From Echinarachnius parma (Eukaryota > Echinodermata > Echinoidea > Clypeasteroida > Echinarachniidae): a DNA stretch of 64,000 nucleotides. The DNA is taken from the NCBI GenBank assembly GCA_037951105.1, contig JBAMJV010008938.1, positions 1 to 64,000 on the forward strand, given 5' to 3'. Positions 46,689-57,322 of this stretch are shown here, piece by piece. Numbering within the stretch: the stretch's first letter is position 1; each line of letters opens with the position of its first letter. The notes beneath the pieces were generated by a model. The model did no database searches, was not told where the DNA came from, and saw nothing but the letters and a program-made list of their open reading frames with translations. The position numbers and the translations under genes are program-made.

Positions 46689-48880
46689 GTGGGTACAGTA
46701 ACTACATACAGTGGTCATCTATCTATAGAGCTAAAGAAGCCACCTAGTGGCCACCTGTATATAGCAGCCAACGTGTCTTATTGATGGCCATCTCTCTAAA
46801 GCAACCAACCTGTCTATAGTAGCCACCTGTCTATATAGCAGCTAACCTGTTTTAGTGGACATCTATCTATAGCAGCCAACCTGTTTATTAGTGGCCATCC
46901 ATCTACAGCAGCCAACCTGTTTATTAGTGGCCACCTGTCTATAGTGGTCATCTATCTATAGCAGCCAACCTGTTTATTAGTGGCCATCTATCTATAGCAG
47001 CCAACCTGTTTATTAGTGGCCATCTATCTATAGTGGTCATCTATCTATAGCAGCCAACCTGTTTATTAGTGGCCATCTATCTATAGCAGCCAACCTGTTT
47101 ATTAGTGGCCATCTATCTATAGCAGCCAACCTGTTTATTAGTGGCCATCTATCTATAGTGGTCATCTATCTATAGCAGCCAACCTGTTTATTAGTGGCCA
47201 TCTATCTATAGCAGCCAACCTGTTTATTAGTGGCCATCTATCTATAGCAGCCAACCTGTTTATTAGTGGCCATCTATCTATAGCAGCCAACCTGTTTATT
47301 AGTGGCCATCTATCTATAGCAGCCAACCTGTTTATTAATGGCTATCTATCTATAGCAGCCAACCTGTTTATTAGTGGCCATCTATCTATAGCAGCCAACC
47401 TGTTTATTAGTGGCCATCTATCTATAGCAGCCAACCTGTTTATTAATGGCTATCTATCTATAGCAGCCAACCTGTTTATTAGTGGCCATCTATCTATAGC
47501 AGCCAACCTGTTTATTAGTGGTCATCTATCTATAGCAGCCAACCTGTTTATTAGTGGCCACCTGTCTATAGTGGTCATCTATCTATAGCAGCCAACCTGT
47601 TTATTAGTGGCCATCTATCTATAGCAGCCAACCTGTCTTTATAGTGGCCACCTGTCTATAGCAGCCAAACCGCCTATATCAAATGTCTATAGTGGCAACC
47701 TGTCTACAGCAGCCAACCTGCATATAGTGGCCATATGTCTATAGTAGCCAACCTGTCTAATAGCAGCTAGGCACCCCTTCTATAGCAGCAAACCTGTCTG
47801 TAGTAACTTAGCTTCCAACAGTGATCACCTACATTCAAATTTTTACTTGTATGGCGCCACTTGTCTAAGGCAGTCAACCTGCCGATAGAAGCCACCTAAA
47901 GTGATCACCTACAGTCAAACCTGTCTTAGTGGCCATCTTTGTATAACAGCCAACCTGCCTTTAGTGGCCACCAGAAGGGTGATCCCCTGCAGAGAAAAGG
48001 TGTTATGGAACCTTTCTATAGTGGTCACCTGTCTACAGTGGTCATTTTTCCTGTTTCCCACAGGTGGTCACTATACACTATAGACTATATGTCTGACTGT
48101 ATTTTTGTTAAACCTTGATTTGGGATATTTTGCTATTTTTCTTATTCATGTAATTGTGTATTTGATTGTTTTTGGAATTAATTTGCAGTGCTGTAGTCAA
48201 GTCCGGACTCGGACTCGCTTTTGATGGTCTCGTGACTCGGACTCGGAGCCGAGTCCCTATGTAAAACATATGGGAACATGCTATTTCGTTGGGGACTCAG
48301 ACTCGGAACTTGTGGACTGTTAATTTGTAATGTTTTGTCTGTAAAGCACATTTGTATCACTCCACATTTATGACATGCGCCAGGTGACATGCGCCAGATA
48401 GAGGAATAAGCTATCAATATATTATAATTATATTTATTATTATTATCATTATGATTATTTATATATTAATCTATCATAGTTATTATTTGTATTATTATAC
48501 ATTTTTTTGGTAATATTATCATTATTATGAATACTATAATATTAATAATAATAATAATAATATTAATACTACTACTAATAATAGTAATAATAATATAATA
48601 TTATTATTATTAATATTACCATCATTATTATTTTTTAATTATTATTGTCATTATTATTATAATTATTATTATTATTAGTCATTATTATTATCATTATCAT
48701 CTAAAAACCCAGGTCCTAAACATTCAACTGGACGAGGACCTTGAACCGACCATCCGAGAGGTCTTCGCAGATGACACTGGTCTGATCAAGGGAAGCAGTA
48801 TCGCATCGCGTTACGGCAGAGCTATGCTTATTGGGACTATACTTGAAAAGGCCGCCTACTGCGAACTTCTAGCATACTAA
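46569..48880 (+). CDS. PON-like: Paraoxonase/arylesterase-like, last two exons (partial gene)
   Basis: PON enzymes are calcium-dependent six-bladed-propeller lactonases/arylesterases, usually about 350 residues. Here only the C-terminal 95 residues are seen, in two exons. The first reads VIQLATVPDNIDVDRDDGSL then WVGCHSS; the second reads VFADDTGLIKGSSIASRYGR, AMLIGTILEKAAYCELLAY and stop. The DNIxVDxxxGxLWVGCH and LIGTxxxKAxYCEL motifs are diagnostic. In vertebrate PON1 the asparagine of this DNI motif helps bind the catalytic calcium, and the C-terminal YCEL cysteine pairs with an N-terminal cysteine. No upstream PON exon was found from 35.5 to 46.4 kb, where an intact LINE and many repeats lie. 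The gene may be truncated, rearranged or have very diverged early exons. An AATAAA follows nine bases after the stop. Confidence 0.85.
46790..47660. repeat. 36-base minisatellite inside the PON intron
   Basis: About 20 head-to-tail units of CTATCTATAGCAGCCAACCT-GTTTATTAGTGGCCAT, with a few variant units (AATGGCTAT, AGTGGTCAT). Higher-order runs repeat in the same order. The flanks (46700-46790 and 47660-48080) are single copies of a dispersed element with CTATAGTGGCCACCTGTCTA, from which the array clearly grew. Confidence 0.95.
47661..48085. mobile_element. Dispersed 'CAGCCAACCTG' element
   Basis: Irregular runs of AGTGGCCACCTGTCTATAGC and GCAGCCAACCTG, ending TTTCCCACAGGTGGTCACTA. The same words occur at 39.75 and 55.0 kb. 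Confidence 0.65.
48425..48705. repeat. Degenerate (ATT)n/(AAT)n tract
   Basis: Long run of ATT, AAT and related triplets immediately before the last PON exon. Confidence 0.85.
48713..48880 (+). CDS. PON-like: PON-like last exon
   Basis: Acceptor AACCCAG|; stop TAA. It codes for VLNIQLDEDLEPTIREVF, ADDTGLIKGSSIASRYG and LIGTILEKAAYCELLAY. AATAAA starts nine bases after the stop. Confidence 0.9.
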   Translation, partial: VLNIQLDEDLEPTIREVFADDTGLIKGSSIASRYGRAMLIGTILEKAAYCELLAY

Positions 48881-49021
48881 CTGATTTTAATAAACAATAC
48901 AAAATTAGCAGGATTCATTTCAGAAAAGTGTGAAAGCTCAAAGGAAATGTCGATTGAATTTGACAAAGTTAATATTCAGAGCTTCACAAGATTGACATGC
49001 AGGACAAGTAGAAATTGACGT

Positions 49022-49140
49022 TGGGCAAGTCAGATGACACTAGTCTGATCAAAGGAAGCAGTATCTCATCACGCCACGGCAGATCTATGCTTGTGGGAAC
49101 TAAACTGGAAAAGGCTGCCTAATTCAGGCTTCGGACATAC
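49022..49140 (+). pseudogene. Decayed copy of PON last exon
   Basis: AGATGACACTAGTCTGATCA, AAGGAAGCAGTATCTCATCA, CGGCAGATCTATGCTTGT and GAAAAGGCTGCCTAATTC follow the intact exon closely. The TAC-TGC of YCEL is replaced by a stop (TAA). Just before it lies a scrap of M7 (GACGTTGGGCAAGTCAG). Confidence 0.88.
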
Positions 49141-49929
49141 AAATTAAAGCACAGTTATCATAAATTGGACATTTATTTCTTCTTTTGTGAGTCGAAAAAT
49201 TTGTTTTAGTTTCAGGGTTTAAACAATAAACCCAGTTAATTTAATTATCACAAAATATCACAGTGTATCGCCAATTGAAGAGTTTCCCGCCATTAATATG
49301 ATATATAGAAATCCTATCAGAAATGTATTCATTCATTAGCCTTTTCTCAAGTCCTCTGTGTGTCCCAGCCCCATTAAATGTGAGCGAAAAACGGTCAGTG
49401 GTTTGGGGTCTTCGATCCCCCACTAGGTCCAACCCCACTCTGGTAGAAGACCTTGCTCCTATACCCAGCTGCGTAACGTGAGGACTTTTTTTATTGGGAT
49501 TTTTATTTTGTTATAATTGTGATCATTGCTGTTCATTTTCTTTATTTGAATACAATTTATCTACAGAGTAACGTTTCAGTAAAATTCAGCACCAATTTCC
49601 ATAGCGTTCCTCATTCATGGTTTGTTGCATGTGGTGGCATGGCTAGATAAAGATGAATTCAAGGGTGCCGTTTCTGTTAATTTTTTGTTACTTTTACATC
49701 ATATCTCTAAGTTCAATCATCTAATTCTGTATTTAATTTGTCCTAACATCATTTGCTATAAACACTTCAGTTTTTTTGTTCATTATTGTCTATCTTTTGA
49801 TGGTGTAATAGTAACCAAATAAATTGATATTATTATGTAATTCAAAATGTTGAAATGCATTTATTTATCACAATTTGGGCGTTTAGATGTTTTTTCTGTA
49901 AATATTCTGATTACAATAGTTAATAATTA
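49141..49929. other. No gene seen
   Basis: AT-rich downstream flank of the PON fragment. Confidence 0.45.
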
Positions 49930-51120
49930 ATTGTGCAAGTTGTTTTTCTTGAATGATCTCTGATTACAGTACTATTCAATATATTGAGACACTATATATA
50001 TTACTATTATGTATAAATTACAGAATTTAACTATGTGACTTTTTTATCAATTGCCAAAGTTTTATATCATGATCATGTGCCTTCTTGAACAGGTTTTCGA
50101 TTTCCTCTTGAATGGTTTGATGGAACATTCAAGCATTGAAGATGTATTGTTGATTCTGTGAATAATTTATAAAGGGATAGTACAGTTCTCTGATCACAGT
50201 ACTATTCAATTTATTTAGAAATTATAGATATAATTGATATGTTCAACCTATAGAAGTTAATTATGTGAATTTGTAATCAATTGTCAAAGTTTAATATAAT
50301 AATGTACTCAGTTATTATCAATAGAAAACAATTATGCTGTTTGTAATTCCTTCTTGAAGGGTTTGATGCTATTACTTCTATATATATATTGCCAATGGGA
50401 CATTCAAGCGTAAAAGATGTATTTGTTGATTCTGTGTATAAAGGGATAGTACAGTTCTCTGATAACAGTACTATTCAATTTATTTTAAAATGATAGATAT
50501 GATTGATATGTTTAAGTTATGGAATTGAATTATATGAATTTGTAATCAATTGCCAAATTTTAAAGTGATCCATGTACTTTGTCTAACTCTACGAAAATTA
50601 CTTTGAGCTTCCACATTTCTCTTCTACCGTGTTGTTTAGCTTATGGTAAGAGAAGAATAAAATAGGGTTAGATTGGTTCAAATGTCCCTTTAGTATGAAG
50701 ATATCTATCATTGAAAATCATTTAGCTCAAAACTGTATACAGACGGTCATAAAGGTCATGTTCGAATCTACGGCGAAGAACTCAAATCTGAAGCAAATGG
50801 TTGATTTTTAACCAGGAAAGCAGTGTTCTATTTTTCAATGAAACTTTCACACTTCATTGAGACACATCTTACAATGATCTTGGTACAGGATTGAAGTCTC
50901 AAATGTCCTTTTTGGCAATGGATCACTTTAATATAATTATGTGCTTTATTCAACATGTGAGTTATTATCAATAGAAAACAATTGTTCTTTTGAATTTCTT
51001 CTTGAAGGGTTTGATGCTATTAATACTATTAAAATTGTGCCAATTGAACATTCGAACTGTAAACGATATATTTCTTGATTCTGTGTAATAAAGGGATAGT
51101 ATATAGTTCTGGTCAAACTG
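49930..51120. repeat. About 300-bp tandem duplication, three worn copies, one with M1 inside
   Basis: Each unit has AATTTGTAATCAATTG-CAAA, TTATTATCAATAGAAAACAA, CTTCTTGAAGGGTTTGATGC and AAAGGGATAGTA-AGTTCT or near variants. The third unit is split by M1 copy 2 (50562-50941). Confidence 0.75.
50562..50941. mobile_element. MITE M1 copy 2
   Basis: AAAGTGATCC / GGATCACTTT ends, interior as in M1 copy 1 (GTTGTTTAGCTTATGGTAAG, CAAATGTCCCTTTAGTATGA). The host sequence is known from the sister tandem copies, so the borders are firm. Confidence 0.85.
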
Positions 51121-51821
51121 AATTTTAGTAACTAAAACTTGTCAGTTATTATACTAAAAACTATTATAAGTTATAGCAAAATAATAGCTGTTTTCATGAA
51201 AATAGCAGCCATTGGGAAGCTGATCTCGCACACAGTGTGTATAGACTCATCAAAGTTGAACTATCTCTTTAAACTTTACTTTTTAAAAACTTTAACAGCA
51301 TCATACAGTATCAAATTTGTATTCAATCCTAGATATTTGTGATTGCTGGAGCTACTGAGATGTAACGAAAATATTGATATAAATGTCATATGAACATCAT
51401 AATGAAATTACCCTGATATTGAATGAGCCATGAGTGAATTATCATTTGAAAATGTAATATTTTGTATTACAGTATATAGATGAAAGTAGCCCGACTTTGA
51501 AATTTTCTACATGGATGTTTTAATTCACTTTTTGAACAAAACTCCACTACATTTATACTTCTAACGTTTACCAGCTAGCTAGGCACAGAAATATAGGTAA
51601 AACAATACTTGCATGAGAGTACATAAAGATTCGAGATAGAAGATTGAAATAGACAAAGCGAAATAGAGATTGATAAAGGATGTAGAGGGAGAGATAGAGA
51701 GGCAGGGGTACGGTGGAGAGAGAGAAAGAGAAAGGAAAGCAGGCACAGCCTGAAAGGTAGAAACATGAAACATTTACATTGACATATTTGATTATTTTAC
51801 ATTGGGAATACTGAAAATATT
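51121..51821. other. No gene seen
   Basis: AT-rich, with a GAGA-rich purine tract at about 51680-51735. Confidence 0.45.
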
Positions 51822-52103
51822 TATGTACATGTAACAGCGCATAGCTACAAAATTTTGCTGAATTTGATGCTGATTCACCTTTATTCATAAGTGTTGGGAT
51901 CTTTTCCGTTGGTTATCGAATTACACTTGAAAGTCTCTTGATGAGTAAATAAATGACACATTGACACATTTTGCAATTTCAATTTCTGAAATGAGAGATT
52001 GTGTGTGTGTTTATATGATGAATAACAAAATTGGTGATGAATTCCTGAATCCACTATCAAATTCAGCAAAAGTTTGTAGCTATGCGCTGTTACATGTAAA
52101 TGA
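51822..52103. mobile_element. Foldback MITE, 47-base arms
   Basis: TTACATGTAACAGCGCATA-like left arm (ATGTAACAGCGCATAGCTAC, AAAATTTTGCTGAATTTGA) pairs with TCAAATTCAGCAAAAGTTTG and TAGCTATGCGCTGTTACATG. Confidence 0.88.
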
Positions 52104-53084
52104 ATATTTGTATCTTTCTTCTGTTTCTATGTAAATAATTAGGTAATTACACCCTGCACCTTCAAAGCCCCAAAATGATTGCTACCTTTGTATGTTTTTG
52201 AATAATTGAAAATTTGTTTTTGATTTGTTTTGATTTGATATATATAATTTTGTTTTGTTTTTGGAATCGGATGTAGGTGCAAAGTAGAACGAAGGCGACC
52301 AGAGTGCATCTCCATGCATCGGGGGACCTAGACTGATTCGTCAGTTGAGAAGCCTGCTCAATGTACCGAGCCGTGTTGGCCCAATGATGTCTTTATTTTG
52401 TTTTTGTTTATGATGGTTTGAAAACGTTAAATGCACCCAACAAAACAAAAATTATAATAATAATAACAAATTAAAATATTAAAATAAAGAAAATAAATGA
52501 GAAGAATGAAATAATATTTAGTTATTGGCGAAAATATTCAAATTGAATGAACCGCCAGTAAACAAACAACAACAACAACAATGCGCGGAAAATGAACGCA
52601 TGAACGCATTTCGGGGTTCTGAATTCTGAAATGCGAAACACTCGCCGTTATTCGTTTTTCTATTTGAAAATAGATATTGGATTCTGGTCGTTTTTCTATT
52701 TTTAAAAACGCAAACAAAATTGGATTCTGGTCGAATTTTCATTTTTGTTTTTTCGTTTTCAAATTGAAAAAACGGATTATCCATCAGTACCTTGCCGCGA
52801 TCAAATTAGCATCGGAGGTACAGCGAGTACGTGAGCGGCGTGGTAAGCTCTTACTTCAATGGGTCAGCCAGAGGTCAGTGGGGTAGCCAGAGTACGGAGA
52901 TGGTCACAGCTGATTTAAATTCCGCGTATTCAGTACTCCGTCGCATTGCGAAATCCAGAATGTACACGCAAATGATAACATGCTCCATTATTTATATTTT
53001 TCACAATACAAATGATGAACTTTTATCACAAATCCATGAACTTGGCATACCCGGGGGGGGGGGGGGGGGGGGGGGCACTCGAGC
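52104..53084. other. No gene seen; G23 run
   Basis: A repeated word TGGATTCTGGTCG(T/A)TTTTC is present twice near 52680 and 52720. The G-run at 53053-53075 leads into the next repeat. Confidence 0.45.
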
Positions 53085-53280
53085 TATGTTTTGACGGGGT
53101 GTGCCTCAAACTTTATATATAGGGTCTTTGGAGCTACAAAAACCCTGAAACGGTCTAATAAGGAGCAGGCTAAAACTACAAAAAATACAAAATACCTGGA
53201 CTTGGAGCTACCAATGACCTATGGAAACCCTCAAATGGTGCATGTCCAAGGAGGTGACTAGAAGAAGAATAGTGCCCTTA
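53085..53280. repeat. Dispersed repeat, second copy of the 4.9-kb family
   Basis: TTTTGACGGGGTGTGCC, TATAGGGTCTTTGGAGCTAC, AAGGAGCAGGCTAAAACTAC and CCTATGGAAACCCTCAA. Confidence 0.75.
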
Positions 53281-53600
53281 CAAAAATGTCCTGTGGTATT
53301 ACCACTTAATATTATCCACACACATAACCACAGGAATATTTCCTGTGGTATTCCTGTAGTGTGCTGGGACGTTACCACACAGTATTCCTGTGGTATTTAT
53401 GTGTTTTTTCCTGTGGTAATTTGAGACCATACCACACACATTACCACAAGAATATTCCTGTGGTATTCCTGTGGTTTTTTTGGGACATTACCACACAGCA
53501 TTACCACAGGAAACAGGAAAATTCCTGTGGTATTCCTGTGGTTTTGGGGGATTTACCACACAACATTTACACATTCCTGTGGTTTTTTGGGACACATAAT
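53281..53600. repeat. Degenerate CCTGTGGTATT / ATTACCACAGGAA palindromic array
   Basis: TTCCTGTGGTATTCCTGTGG and its inverse alternate at least five times with ACCACACA linkers, so long hairpins can form. Confidence 0.8.
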
Positions 53601-54400
53601 GATAACTCTTGGACATTAAACGCCGTGAAAGCGTGTGTGCATACGCGTACGTCGCTACAACACGATTCCATTTTTGAATGGGGCACAGTGCGACAGTGCG
53701 ATGCGATGCGGTGTATCGCGCTGTACGTGTGCAGTGAATGATGGTCCAGCCGTTGATATGCGCACCCGTACATGTACACATCGGCTCAGCTCAACAGTCG
53801 CGGGTACATATTACATCGACTCGTTGAATTGCGCTGCCGTGTCTATCTGGGAGGTTCAGCCCGTGATCGCGTTGCCCGTTGCGCGCCCGCCGGGTGGCCT
53901 GGGCGTGAACGTAATAACTACAGCTACCGTAGCTACCAAATAAAAGCAACTCCACGTACGCATATTCTGAATTTCCATTGTTCTCTTTCAAATTTTCTTA
54001 TATAACTACTCACTCTCCCTCTCTCATATAGTAGGCAACATCCGCCATATTGTGTATTCATTTTTCATGGAGACAATGGAATAGCGGGTCAGACTGAAAG
54101 GGGGCACACCGTATATTTTTTTCTACAGAATGTTCCCACGGTATAATACATTATTGGCTTTCTTGCAGTGGCATGACTATTTTGAAAAGTGGGGGTGGGG
54201 TCGTGGAAGGGAGCAGGGATGGTGGATGGTGTGGGAGGGGTATCGCGCACTATCGACCCTCCCACAGTAGGGAGCTTTTGCAACTTTTCACTCGAAAAAA
54301 TGTGCAGTGTGTTCCTTACCTTGGAATATACTAGAATTCAAGAAAGCATGACCTCGGGACCACATGATTGAAACCATTATAGAAACAGGCATACACCCTA
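53601..54400. other. CpG-rich patch, no gene recognised
   Basis: 53630-53930 is richer in CG than its surroundings (GCGATGCGATGCGGTGTATC, GTTGCCCGTTGCGCGCCCGC). No clear coding frame or splice pair could be supported. Confidence 0.35.
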
Positions 54401-54401
54401 C

Positions 54402-54712
54402 ATGCATGTCTATAATATATAGGCTACATTTGGGGAGGGTATGTGGGTAGACTTTTTGTATGTATCACCTCGGAAGTATGCTAGTTGTGCAAAGAATAGA
54501 TATCCCCCACCATTCACCCTGTCATACCCCCAATCTATTCCTGTGATGTTTATATGCATGTCTATATATAGGCGACATTTGGGGAGGGTATGTGGGTAGA
54601 TTATTTGTATGTATATCTTTAGAAGTATGCTAGTTATGCAAAGGAGAGATATCCCCCACCCTTCACCCTGTCATACCCCCAATCTATTCATGTGATGTTT
54701 TGTATTTTTATG
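54402..54712. repeat. About 154-bp tandem duplication
   Basis: ATTTGGGGAGGGTATGTGGG, AAGTATGCTAGTT-TGCAAAG and CACCCTGTCATACCCCCAAT occur in both halves, which are about 90% alike. Confidence 0.88.
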
Positions 54713-54984
54713 GCAAATTATTAGGGGGGATGCGCCCCCAGGCAACATCACTGCATGTAGAGGTTGCTCCCCATGTACTCCTTATTTTTTAATAACACAG
54801 TGAATGAAAGATATAGATTTTCAGACAGTGTGAGCACATTATTTATCTTTTATGTCAACCAGTTGCAAATAACTACAAGTCTGTTTTGTGTTAGTATCTA
54901 ACATGCGCACACACACACACACACACCCACACTCACATATACTCTGCGGATACATCACTACACAGAGCCCACATTTACATTCAA

Positions 54985-55165
54985 GTACAGTCAAACCTGT
55001 TATAGCAGCCACCTTTTTATAGCAGCAAACCTGCCTATAATGGCCACCAAACATGATCCCTTGCAGAGAAAAGGAATGTAATGGAACCTGTCTATAGTGA
55101 TCACCTTTCTACAGTGGCCACTTTGATTGGCAGTCATGGTACACAGGTTTGACTGTACATTTTCA
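54985..55165. mobile_element. Dispersed 'CAGCCACC..TATAGCAGC' element
   Basis: ACAGTCAAACCTGTTATAGC at the left and CAGGTTTGACTGTA at the right are inverted ends. Inner words match 47.66-48.08 kb. A CA microsatellite (about 54906-54930) precedes it. Confidence 0.7.
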
Positions 55166-55494
55166 TGCTTCTAGCCGTTTTCCCACTTTACCTGGTACTA
55201 TGTGTGCATTTTTTACATTTCAAACTAACAAAATCGCCTGTTTGTGTATGCTGGTAAATTGTACTTTTTTGAAGTAGGATTTACATTCCTGAAATTTGAA
55301 GCAATGCAAATGGTTGAATAACTTGTGTATTTACACAGCATTTTCACATTTTATGAAAATCAATTATGCAATTATTGTTATTTGGATACTTTGTATTTAA
55401 TTTTTCAATAAATGCAGAAGCAACTGTTACAAAAAATGAAATACTTGGTGATTGATTCAACTTTTGGATGTGTGCAGATCATGTAGTGTCTCTG
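55166..55494. other. No gene seen
   Basis: AT-rich. Confidence 0.4.
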
Positions 55495-55870
55495 TGAATT
55501 TATTTATTTATTTATTTATTTTGGTATACATTTCAAACTGATCAGCAGCAGTGCTGAAAAGATCAGTGTACATTGAACATCAAAACATACATAGTATAAA
55601 CAATACAATATAGCAATTGTTACATTCGAATTTGAATGAATTGGAACAACAAAATTTACAAAACTAAATCACTATAAAATAAACAAAGCTACATTACACA
55701 AAGAATAAATATCAGATCATTGTGCATAATTGTGTCTCATACATTGTCCACCTAGCCATTTGGTTGATCCTGATCTATGAAAAATACAATTGAGTTGGCC
55801 GACCCTTCAATACCCTGCACATAATAGGGGAAGCCTCTGTGAATCCAAGCAAAAGGAGGGTTAAAAGGAC
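55495..55870 (-). mobile_element. Possible LINE 3' end
   Basis: Begins with TTTATTTATTTATTTATTTA (a poly(AAATA) tail on the minus strand), followed by non-repetitive sequence with GCAGCAGTGCTGAAAAGATC. This is the layout of a 5'-truncated LINE tail, but no coding remnant was recognised. Confidence 0.3.
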
Positions 55871-56044
55871 AATTGGCATAGTGATACACACTCACATTTC
55901 TTCATGGGTGTTATTAGCAACTTCAATCATACATTATATCAATAACCTTGTACAATTATTCTGAATCATATTATTTATTAGTATTTCATCTGAGAAAAAC
56001 AATGGTTTGTTTGAGTTTTAAAAAATTATAAATTTATGTCATAC

Positions 56045-56450
56045 ACTATACAGGGAAACCCCGTTTAGCTCGCTTATAACGAGGTACCGTACTGCCCACT
56101 GATTTGAACTACAAATTAAAAACATCCTTTTTCATTAAATCATAATTACCTTTATCACATGTAATAGGGAAGACATGAAAGATATATTATCAAATTTATT
56201 TTGATTGAATTTGAAAAAGATAACAGATTGTTGCTATGAGCACTATTCGGTCATTGTTACTTCCCGCAACAAAACTTATCTTTGTTGATACAGTGGAACC
56301 TCCTAACAAGAGGTACCGGATACAGCGATGATAATTTTACACGTCAAGGATCTTTGTATTTTATTATTTTTAAGCCCAGACACAAGATACCCGACATAAG
56401 GTATTCAATCCAATTGTGCCCGAGGTGCTTGTTATAATAAGGTTTTGTTA
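56045..56450. mobile_element. Fragments with pogo/Tigger-like 'ACAGTGGAACC' ends
   Basis: ACAGGGAAACCCCGTTTAGC and TATAACGAGGTACCG at 56053, and ACAGTGGAACCTCCTAACAA with GAGGTACCGGATACA at 56291, resemble the ends of Tc1/pogo-type elements. No transposase. Confidence 0.4.
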
Positions 56451-57250
56451 ATTTTTGCCAAAATGTGTGCGTGAATAATTCCATGCTAAAGAGTTGTATT
56501 TGAGAAATGAACTGTTTATGCTATATATCAATTTGAAGGCCTTATCGGTAGGGCCTTAACCCCTTGACCACAGGAACCAAGTGGGTTGTGTACAAAGTCT
56601 ATGGGGATTTCATAAACTCGTAGGGAACGGGTTAATTTGGCATCAGCATGGTGAGGGATCTGTGGGCAATCACTGGCCGAACATCCCTGCCACTTCCCAC
56701 GGTCGACGTCCACATCTAACATGTCTCATACGCTAGAAGTCCTGCTCCAATATTATGGTGTTTTCGCTCAGCGACGTACAGAGCTTTCAACGACGCAGGG
56801 AGCGATCTAGTATGCCCCGTTCACCGCGCTCAAATAACTTTCGTTGACAAGCAGTTTCGCTAATTTGGTGAAGGCGGACGTACATTCGTAGACTGCATGA
56901 CGTCACATCTCGTTGTCACAAGCAATGTATAGACAACGCATGGCTGGCTTGTATTGTTAACACGCCAATTAATTGTCTATGTACTACACATGATAGCAAT
57001 GTGCTGAATGTTTACCTCGCTACAAGCATGTTGATTGGTTGACCATAGAGCTGTATCGTGCCGTCGCATAATAACCGGAATAATTCTGACCAAAGTGTGT
57101 CGCAGATTAAAACCCAAGAATGGTCGGCCTGCTGTTACTGTAGGAAGTTCTTGATTTTGCACACGAACTGCAGGATTCCCCGTTTGCAAAAACCTGCTAG
57201 CTTAGTTCCTATAATGGACGTTGTGGGTCCGTTTCCCGCAGGGTATGAGC
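56451..57250. other. No gene; dispersed repeat then a CpG-rich stretch
   Basis: 56556-56640 is the GTGGGTTGTGTACAAAGTCT repeat. 56760-57250 is raised in CG (CAGCGACGTACAGAGC, TTCAACGACGCAGGGAGCGA) and could be a promoter for the candidate exon that follows. Confidence 0.35.
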
Positions 57251-57322
57251 ATGGCGACTGAAGGGTCTGCGAGAACTTGGGTGTTGGCGGCCTGGTTATT
57301 TGTTCTGGGTGGTGTGGTATAG
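57251..57322 (+). CDS. Candidate first exon with signal-peptide-like start (unproven)
   Basis: An ATG in good context (GAGCATGGCG) opens MATEGSARTWVLAAWLFVLG and GVV before a stop. A short polar start is followed by a hydrophobic segment, like an N-terminal signal peptide, downstream of a CpG-rich stretch. Possible donors are at GGT|GGTGTG or G|GTGTGG, neither strong. No downstream exon was identified. This may be chance. Confidence 0.15.
   Translation: MATEGSARTWVLAAWLFVLGGVV

Noticed and set aside
46790-47660. Regular 36-base repeat as a CRISPR array
   Set aside because: Units are directly adjacent with no unique spacers; it is a minisatellite in an animal intron.
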